Part shown: positions 56,487 through 64,000 of the stretch, piece by piece
How positions within the stretch are numbered: the stretch's first letter is position 1
Layout: each line of letters begins with the position of its first letter
DNA from: Sphaerosporella brunnea
Lineage: Eukaryota; Ascomycota; Pezizomycetes; Pezizales; Pyronemataceae
Length of the DNA stretch: 64,000 bases
Direction: 5' to 3'
NCBI GenBank assembly: GCA_008704415.1
Contig: VXIS01000099.1
Coordinates: 1 to 64,000, forward strand
Program-made: the position numbers and the translations under genes
Notes under the pieces: model-generated
Seen by the model: the letters and a program-made list of their open reading frames with translations, nothing else
Database searches by the model: none
Told to the model about the DNA's origin: nothing

Positions 56487-57789
56487 TCAACGCGCGTGAT
56501 CCACCAGCTGATCGAACAACTCGGCGGGTATCCGCTTAACCAGGCGGACGGCCGTTTCGATGATCTTCTTGGCGTTGAGGGGAGGGAACTGTCGTAGCAG
56601 CTTCATAGGGCTCTGAGCTGCCAGCAATTCGTCGCGCATCAACAGCAATTGCGCCACCACGCAGAGAATGTTCAGATGTGCTCCGTACGCCAGTAGGAAG
56701 TCCCAGAGCTTTAAAACTTCAGGGAGTGGTGGTGTACATGCAGAGAGTGTCAAAACCGCTGCACTCATTCATTAGTATCAAGAGGAAAAGGATAATCGAG
56801 GGGGGCGTACAAGGGAACGCATATAGCTCTGCCGTTAAAAACTTAGTTTGTAGATGCGCAAACAGCTTCAGGTCGACCGTCTCCAAGCATTGATCCACGA
56901 GTTTGAGGCCAGAGTGCACGCCCTCCATGGTGGGACGCACGTAACCGGGACACTCACGCTGTATAAACACGGCGAACAGCGAAAACGCTTCTACTTCGCT
57001 TCTGGCCGCATAGAGGAACGGCGCTGCAATCACGTTCATGCCCTGAACATACTGCGCATCAACTCCGGTATCCTTCATTTTCCATTGGAAAGCGTTGAGC
57101 AGTCGGATAATCGATGACTCGCTGACGCGGCGACGGAAGAGTGGGTCGGTTGCGAGTGTACGAAATGTGTCGTTCCGAATCTTGGAGTAGCTGCTAGACG
57201 CTCCGCGACGGACCAATGTCACATATTCATTCGTACGCATGGGTGCCACGCCGAGAAGGATCGACCAGATGTAAATCCGCAGGGCTGACTGCATGTCGCG
57301 TCAGTGACCGCAAGCCTAAAACACAGCTAAAACGCGACATCAACTGACATTTCCTTCCGCATCTGCGGCTACACCCTGCGTCAGGATAAGGTGCCGCAGA
57401 TCTTGTAACGCCTCCGTGAGCGATGCGGGCGGCTTGCTGATCAAACTCTCGATTGTGGTGGGCTGCTGCTGCTGCGACAGCTGGGCTGTGGACGCCGCCT
57501 TCCGCGCATATCTTGACCCCATCGACGAGGATTGGCTTTGGCTATGGCTGTGACTGTGACTGTGGGTGTGATTGATCGTGTGTTCGGAAAAGTTGGCTTG
57601 CGACTGCGATCGGGAGCGCAAGTGCTTATACATTCGCGATGTCGGGAGGTGGTGCTGGACTTGCGGTGCACGGGTTGCCATTCTGGCATTCGTGGTCGGG
57701 ACAGCATTTTTGGGGGGTTCATCATCGTCGACTCCCGGCTGCGGAACATATTTCCGGACACGACGGAGGTATGGCTGGTTGGAAGCCAT
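56487..57789 (-). CDS. BUB2: Mitotic-exit GTPase-activating protein Bub2 (TBC domain)
   Basis: Part of the Bub2-Bfa1 (Cdc16-Byr4) GAP that restrains the Tem1/Spg1 GTPase at the spindle pole. Exon 1 (to about 57345) has a basic start with His-Ser repeats (HSHSHSHSQSQ), then SLTEALQDLRHLIL. Exon 2 continues SALRIYIWSILLGVAPMRT, KIRNDTFRTLATDPLF (TBC arginine finger), DAQYVQGMNVIAAPFLYAAR (the YxQG glutamine finger), VEAFSLFAVFIQRECPGY and LKLFAHLQTKFLTAELY. Exon 3 carries VLTLSACTPPLPEVLKLWDF and ends DHAR at the TGA complement 56487-56489. The exon joins are exact in phase. It is divergent from EAF6 across 317 bp. Confidence 0.92.
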
Positions 57790-58106
57790 AATGGTGGCTC
57801 GAATGAAAAGTAATGGACCTGTATCTGAAATCGAGTTCGCTGGACGGGTTTAAGATAGAGAGTTTGCGAAGGAGTGACTGAGGGTGAACAGGTGGTTGGA
57901 GTTTGTTCGTTCGTTCGTTCGTGCGTGGTCAGTTGCGTTGCACAGGGCAGCCACGCCACCCCGCAGAACCAGCACGGTTGCGGCGGGCGCTTAGATAAAT
58001 CGATCGACGCTTTTTTACCCGGCCACTCCACTACTCCACGTCACGCACTCGAACAACGCGTCTCGAGCAGAGTCACCGAGTGAACCATCCAGCGGCCAAT
58101 ATCGTC

Positions 58107-58781
58107 ATGCCAGAAGCTACTCCAGTCCCGCCGGCGTCCGCAAAGTCGATGCCTGCCCCGCAGGGCCACACGCGAGAGCAGGGCATCGCTATGTACGAGA
58201 GAATACGCAAGCAGCTACGCGACCTGATCCACCAAAAGCGCCATCACGATAAGCAGCTAGTAGGCCCTCGGCAGTCCTTAAGCTCTGCAATTGGGGCTAA
58301 CACGTAGTCCTGGCCTTGTATGAGGACAACATCTTCAAAGCCGAGACCACGTACCTCGAGGAGACGCAGAACGGCAACATCATCAAAGGCTTCGATAATT
58401 ACATCAAAGGAGGTGTCACGAGGCGCAAAACGACTTTCAATGACTGTGACCGCATCTTCTCGCTGTCCTCCCTCACATACGCGTCGAGGGTGAGCTTTTC
58501 GCTCCTGAAAATCTAGTTTGAATGTGATGACTAAGCGGCTTGGCGGTATAAAATAGCTCCAGCAAGAGCACGAGTCGACTCCTGTGACTGCAGCGTCAAC
58601 GCCAACTGTGCCAGATTTGCCCAGAATTTCGATGGCACAACTTCAGAAGAATAAGAAGAATCCAAATAGGAAACGCAAGGCCGATGACGAGTCTGAAAGT
58701 GTATCAGAAGTGGAGACACCCGGGCCGAAGAGGGTCAGGATCTCGTTTTCGGGACAGGGCCACGCGGTTGGGACGCAGTAG
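58107..58781 (+). CDS. EAF6: NuA4 acetyltransferase subunit Eaf6
   Basis: Small coiled-coil subunit of NuA4/NuA3-type histone acetyltransferases. I start at the ATG at 58107 (MPEATPVPPASAKSMPAPQG). Then follow YERIRKQLRDLIHQKRHHDK, an intron and ALYEDNIFKAETTYLEETQN. Next are GNIIKGFDNYIKG and NDCDRIFSLSSLTYASR. A second intron (58490-58557) leads to LQQEHESTPVTAASTPTVPD, and the C-terminus is basic. The YLEET...GNII.GFDNY block is diagnostic. The first intron start at 58260 is clear, but its usual acceptor would leave the frame off by one; an acceptor six codons later restores it, at the cost of a few conserved residues. It is divergent from BUB2. Confidence 0.85.
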
Positions 58782-59357
58782 AGACGTAGTCTATCGATCT
58801 ATAGAGTGGCGGTATACTGCTTTTTGGATGGGCGGATGCATATGGTTTTGCGGGGCGTTTGGAGTTATGATATTTTTGGCAGCATTCACTCTGTCTGGTT
58901 TGCGAGAGGAGCATAGCGTACGTGTGAGTTCATCAGATTTTAAAAAGCTAGCTACATACTTAAGTAGCTAGAGCTCTCGTCTCTGCACAAACAATACGCA
59001 AAGCATCTTCCGACTCCACATTCTGCGAGCAGCGTGGCACCCCCGGCCCACTCGCTCTGCCCTGGCTTTTTTTTCCCCGCAAATTCGCTTGGATCCGCGG
59101 TAACATGTGGTTCCAGAACCTGGCCCCAGTTCGTGCGGGAACCAGTTACGTTTTTCCATGGGGTGGTCGATTTTTTTAATTTTATTTTTTCTGTCTAGCA
59201 AGGCAGGCAAGGCAAGGCTCTACATACTATACACACACACACACACATCAGCGTCGGAGTGGCATCGTATAATCGACGATTTTGTAGATAAGAGTGGAGA
59301 ACTTGAGTTGCCGGTGAAACCTGTCTTGGAATTCCGGAACCCAGCAGGATCTACATA
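58782..59357. other. Intergenic stretch
   Basis: 3' side of EAF6. A CA dinucleotide run lies at 59231-59247. No gene seen. Confidence 0.45.
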
Positions 59358-59946
59358 CCGTATTATCCCGGTAACAAGGCAATTTCGCCAACGCCGAAGT
59401 GATACTTACATGTATGGTTATGGTTGGGGACGCCTATAACCCGGGTGTGGATAGGCACCCCCCCCCCAACTTTGGGCTGCTTATACTCCACCACGAAGGA
59501 TTCATTTTCAAAACGAACATCGACAGTGTGGCTTGCTTTCGCTCGCTCCATCAAACTCAGATTCTCGAAATCCCTGCTGGCCGTGAAGAATGCGACACCC
59601 AGGTTTTTAGGCACACCAATGGGCAGCAAAAACTCGGGGTGTGAAAAATGGAAGATTCACACTCATCACTCGACGGGGGCAGGGGTGTTTTGTGTGTGTG
59701 TGTGTTGGTAAGCTCAAAATGAATGTCAGGCAACACCGGTTTATTGTAGGCGTCCCCAACCATACCGTTCAACGGGTAGTGAAGCCGCGTGGGAGGCGGT
59801 CGGAAGCGACGTGCTCGACCGGTGGTGGTGGTGGTCAGTAAACCCTTGAACAGAGCGGGGAGATGGAGCCCCCCGCTGAACGGTACGTGTCGGTATGATA
59901 CTTACTTCGGCGCCGGCGAAATTGCCTTAATCCTGGAACAATACGG
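59358..59946. mobile_element. TA-flanked MITE with long inverted ends (589 bp, interrupted)
   Basis: The termini begin CCGTATTATCCCGG (left) and CCGTATTGTTCCAGG (right, complement). They share AAGGCAATTTCGCC and CGCCGAAGT and are flanked by TA on both sides. A second inverted pair, 17 bp perfect (59420-59436 and 59747-59763), lies about 62 bp inside the left end. On the right it is separated from the end by the nested element 59765-59883. Removing that element and its TA restores about 80 bp of continuous inverted terminus. TA targets and this design point to a Tc1/mariner-type MITE. No transposase frame is present. Confidence 0.8.
59765..59883. mobile_element. Small MITE nested in the right end of the larger element
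   Basis: A 119-bp unit with ends CCGTTCAACGGG and, complemented, CCGTTCAGCGGG (11 of 12), flanked by TA on both sides. It interrupts the right inverted terminus of the 59358-59946 element. It must therefore have inserted after that element. Confidence 0.72.
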
Positions 59947-62759
59947 TACTTACCTACCAGTTGCGTCTAGGAGGTACCCACTGCCGATGCTTCTACCTCT
60001 GCCAAACCTAAAGCCGCTCGGAAATACCACTGCAGATGGTTCACGCGGCGTCACGCAGCGTCACTCTGCGGGTACATACAGATGGGCAGGGCAGCTCACG
60101 CACGTCGCGTCGGTACTGGCAGGGCGGTCGGTACTTAGCATGTATGTACCATACCCAATGTCTCCGGATCCACAACAGCTACTTGCTATCACTTGATGCT
60201 GCAAGCGAAACCCGTTCGTACAGTCCATGCCGATACTCCACCACGGTGAAGGCCAAACACCCCTCTATGCACCGATAGAGTAGATCCGGGGTCGAACCTT
60301 CCTTTCATCAAATGAATCGGGAAACTCACCTTCACCATCTCAGTGACGTCTCCGGCACGTGGTACATACAAAATGCCACACAGGGCTAGTAGTTCCCTCG
60401 GTAAAACCCTCACCGGGTGGGGTACCTGCATTCTTACCTTACACCCCTTCTCCGTCGGAGAATTCACCACGCAAGCCAAAAAAAAAAAAAAAAAAAAAAT
60501 GTCGTGGAAACGGACAACGGAGTATTGCTACCGCACGTACGGCAAACAAACAAACATGCATGTAAAAAAAAAAAAAATCCCTCTGAATTCATCATGTTTG
60601 ATAACCACTTTGACTACCTTGCTATATGAAGGGCAACCTAGATTCCTCATTTTCCTGGTTTTGGCGGCTCGGTCGGTATTTAGTTTCAATCTTTGTGGTT
60701 TGGTCTATCGTCATCGGGCCTTTTTCGCAATCAAAGATGTTGCTCGCCCAGATCTTTCAATTTCGAAAAAGTAACGGCTATCAATCAATTTCTGCACATC
60801 GGCCCCCGGGGCAAGTCTGATTCCGTAACACAGCTATTTGAATGCCAGTGCAATTTCCCTCTGTGCAGCATTGGTAATAGTCATCCTGTCCGGTTTCATA
60901 TCGAGAGAATTGAGCTGGCCCAGCCAAGAAGTAGAGCTGTTCACTCCCGCGCCTTTCTCGGAATACATCCTCGACCAATGAAAACTCGGTAATAGAGAGC
61001 TGAGCCTCGGGATCATCAGCACACGAGCGTAGAAAAAGCCCGACTTGACGTGCTTTTAACAAATTCCTTAGCCATGACACTTGCAGTGCGGGATGAAAAT
61101 GACTCTCTTTCCCTGGCGCATTGATAGTACCGGTGAATCCTTTATATACACCGCGCAGTGGGCACAGTCACTTCGCCGCTTTGCGCGGTATATACGGAAT
61201 TCTACGGTGTTGCGAGAGCAGCCATGATATATGACTTCCCATAGCCGACGATGCCTTGAAAGCGAGCGAGTATATACGATGTGTTCGTGAACCACTTCCC
61301 CCACGGAGATGAGATCACCCCTTTGTATATATCTCGAGGAACTTGCTCCGGCCCAATGTGTGTAATCAAAACAACCCGTCACGATCGAACATGAAAAAGC
61401 TGATCATGCGGCGGCGGCGTTTCGAACCTACTTGGAAAACGGTATCTTTAAAAAAAAATTCGCTGGATTTGCAATAGGTTGGTTGCAGGATCGGTGGGGG
61501 CACGCTGTATCTTATCCCAAAGTAGGCGGTACTCTGAAGACACCGTAAGTGCGTGCATAGGTATAGGAGCTGTAACCTACCAATCATCAAGCTTCCGATT
61601 TCAACGAGCCGCGCGTGGCCCGACTGGCAGGAAGACGCAATAGAACTCGGGGTCGCGACCTTTGACTAGGAACGTCGCCCCCATCAATATAGTACTGATG
61701 CTCGATCGGCATCCACTGAAACAAAGTCGATGAGCTAAGGGGTCTCTATCTATTTACTAAATAGGATTAGCGTAGCTTACGTCAAGTCTTACGTCAAAAT
61801 TCATATCCACCTAACATCATCATCAGCTCTCTATGATGCCCGCACAAGAAAAAAACGTTTAAAACCCGGTCGTGGTCGCGTGAAGAGAAAAAAAACGCCT
61901 GAGGCCCCACAAAGCGAAGAGAACGAACGCCGCCTTTCCAGAGCACTGGCGGGCGCAGAGCGTCACGGCGCTGACTGGATTGCTCCGCAATTTTTTCATA
62001 TTGCGGCTCTGGTATCCGCGCCCATGCCAGGAAATCTACTGGCATCTGCAGTTTGCTCGTGGTTGTGAAAGAAACCGTGATTCGCAAACATCCGGGGCTC
62101 GGGCGGCGGGGAAAAGGTCAAAGCCTGCAGCAAGGCAAGCCCTATGTAATCATCCAAATTAGTACCTGATCCCCGCCCCGAAGCACGCCTGATCGGCAAC
62201 TTGTTGGTTCTATTCCCTGCTGAATAGCCAGGGTATTTATTAACCAGCCAATCAAATAGCGGGTTTTTTATTCCATCGACATACATGCGGAGCACAATTC
62301 GGTCAGCCCGTCCACTCCAATCAAATCGTCAAGTTCGAAAACAAAAGGTGGTATCCCCAGAAGCCCAAATTTGAAAACCCCTTCCCAAGCCCCCAAAAAG
62401 ACAACTTGTCATGATAAAACAAAAACGGAACTCTAGATAAACACCCGCTCAAAAGCAAACATACACAAAAAGAAAAAAAGAAAAAACCCCATTTAGTAGA
62501 CCAGCCAAAAAGTATATACACGAAATTGTAAAAATAGAGATCACAAACGATGGTGATATGATCCGTATCCAGAAACGCTCAATGCTCCGATGTGATGAGC
62601 TCATGAGGAAGTTCTAGGCAAGGATCAAACAAATCCCAGCACCAACAAAAGTCAGGATATCGTCAACGCCTCCATTATGCGAGGGCGAATTTTGTACAGC
62701 GGTAAGAAAGGCGTGGATGCGGTGTAGTCGTAATTACCGACCGATATTTAATACAACGG
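59947..62759. other. Gene-poor stretch before the receptor-like gene
   Basis: No supported gene. An A run of about 22 lies at 60479-60500 and a shorter one at 60567-60578. Minus-strand frames at 60781-61382 are open but have no recognisable motif. The part from about 62300 is probably 3' untranslated sequence of the gene at 62760. Confidence 0.4.
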
Positions 62760-64000
62760 TTATTGTGCGAATCCAATTCGCACATCGTCCTGGTATCTAG
62801 GGCGACCCCGCTCGAGAACCGGCGTCCGAGTTGGACTATCGACGTATGGCGAGAACGGCGAATTCGAATCGTTGTCAGGACTTAGAGGGTTGTCTCTGAA
62901 AGGTGAAAATTGAGAGGAAGTTGTCGGACTCCGACTGCCAGGTTCCAGATCTCGGTACGACGAGAAAGGACATTGAGAGTCTATGCCGGTTCCCGACATC
63001 CCTCGCATCTGGGCCGAGAAAGTCGAAGGATTATATTCTCGCAAGGTACTGGTGAGCTGATCCCCACGAACTGCCGAGGGCTCGGGCTTCATAATGGCGA
63101 GGTCTGCCGTCGACGCGGTGTCCCGTCGCTTGCTTTCTAGCATCTCGTAGGAAGAGTCGGTCGGTTCGGAGATTCGTCGGGCATTGTAAGATACGAATTC
63201 ATCCGGTGGCGGTCCGCGTTCGAAGAATTTCTTGATCATCGTGATCCACGCGGGGTATATACTGAAGCGGCCCAGCAGAATGAGAGCCCAGATTCCATTG
63301 AACTGCAGAAAATCAGCTTGAGAAAAGACAGTATTCAGACATCAAGAACTACCGAGAGCAAGAACAGCACAGAAAAAGCTGTCCATTCACTGACCACCAT
63401 TTGTCTGGCTTCGGCAAGGCACTTATTCTTGTCACCATCGTTCCCTAGCATGCAGAATATCCAGTACATGGCCTTGTCCTTGTTCTCCTGCGTTGCCTGT
63501 GTAGTTCCATCAAACTGCAGGAAAACCGTGGAAAAGAAGATGACGTCCGCCAAAATAATGATGACAACAAATATTCCCCTCCATTGGAGCGCGATTACTT
63601 TTCGGATTCTGCGTAACGCTTGGAAGGCATTAACGGTTCTGATGCTGCCGGAATACAGGTTACGAGAGTTGCCGGAAGCCTGAGTGGTGGCGGGTTTCTC
63701 CTCGAACAGCGAACGCAGATAAACCTGTGCGACATATCCGAAGCTACATGAGTTCAGTCCAAATTATCTAGTGCAAGACCAAGTGTGATACTGACGTTAT
63801 GGACTGTGTGACGATGGATGCTGCGGCAACCGCAAGCATCGGCCCCCAAAATGTCTGAATTCCATGGTTCGAATTGATATGACAGGATTCACCAAATCGG
63901 TATGAGACGCCAGAAATCGAGAGTGCAATCGCAAGGAACACCACCGGAATGGTCCAACCAGCGGCCTGGGATCCCAAGAAAAACTTCCGTCCAGGAACGA
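62760..64000 (-). CDS. Multi-membrane receptor-like protein (MG00532/GprM-type GPCR candidate), 5' end missing
   Basis: Only the C-terminal part is inside the window; the gene continues past 64000. The visible exons give FLGSQAAGWTIPVVFLAIAL and SISGVSYRFGESCHINS, then AVAAASIVTQSITFGYVAQV (across an intron with acceptor at about 63746) and VYLRSL. Next are ALQWRGIFVVIIILADVIFF and EWTAFSVLFLLS. A second intron at about 63304-63353 leads to FNGIWALILLGRFSIYPAW. A Ser/Pro-rich cytosolic tail of about 160 residues ends at the TAA complement 62760-62762. The GSQAAGW segment, the Cys in the loop and the TFGYVAQVYLRSL helix recall fungal MG00532-like (GprM) receptors. The class is inferred from memory of motifs; ligand unknown. 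Confidence 0.6.

Noticed and set aside
60285..60310. tRNA B-box-like GGTTCGACCCC on the minus strand
   Set aside because: No A box at the right distance and no acceptor stem could be formed.
1..64000. CRISPR arrays, secondary-metabolite cluster or viral genes
   Set aside because: Looked for regular spaced repeats, polyketide/peptide synthetase motifs and viral replicase or capsid motifs. None are visible.

Overview
The window is nuclear DNA of a filamentous ascomycete (Pezizomycotina). Coding genes carry short 40-110 bp GT..AG introns, and their products are typical fungal families: Zn(II)2Cys6 regulator, Bub2, Eaf6, Ost2, a vezatin-like protein, an MG00532-like receptor. Genes lie on both strands and are separated in places by long gene-poor stretches. 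I cannot name the species.

Region 1 (1-6681) is a large inverted repeat: left arm 1-3071, single-copy spacer 3072-3607, right arm 3608-6681. Each arm carries an OST2/DAD1-like gene and an aromatic aminotransferase (ARO8-like) gene in convergent orientation. The right copies read through; the left copies are broken by single-base changes in homopolymer runs. The left arm runs off base 1. I read this as most likely a fold-back assembly or sequencing artefact at a contig end, although a real, very young inverted duplication would look similar.

Region 2 (6682-21593) holds a TMEM14-family gene, then a Zn(II)2Cys6 regulator (9082-11940), then about 9.5 kb with no gene I can support.

Region 3 (21594-42466) is the gene-dense core: RRP8 rRNA methyltransferase; a spliceosome factor (NTR2-like) divergent from SmG; a triose-phosphate/nucleotide-sugar type transporter; a ZIP zinc transporter; ribosomal protein uS8 (RPS22); an F-box protein with a hydrophobic C-terminal tail; an ANCHR-like protein convergent with an ING/PHD chromatin protein; a long acidic unknown; and a vezatin/INP2-like membrane protein.

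Region 4 (42467-62759) is gene-poor and carries small mobile elements. These are a 486-bp hAT-type MITE with an 8-bp target duplication, a family of TA-flanked inverted-repeat elements (one with a second element nested in its right end), and a 3' remnant of a LINE-type retrotransposon. Genes here are a small unknown, a helical repeat-like unknown, a secreted type-B carboxylesterase, and the divergent pair BUB2 / EAF6.

Region 5 (62760-64000) is the 3' part of a multi-membrane receptor-like gene that continues past the window.

I saw no rRNA, convincing tRNA, CRISPR, biosynthetic cluster or viral gene. The strongest unusual signals are the terminal inverted repeat with its indel-only divergence and the nested TA-flanked MITEs.
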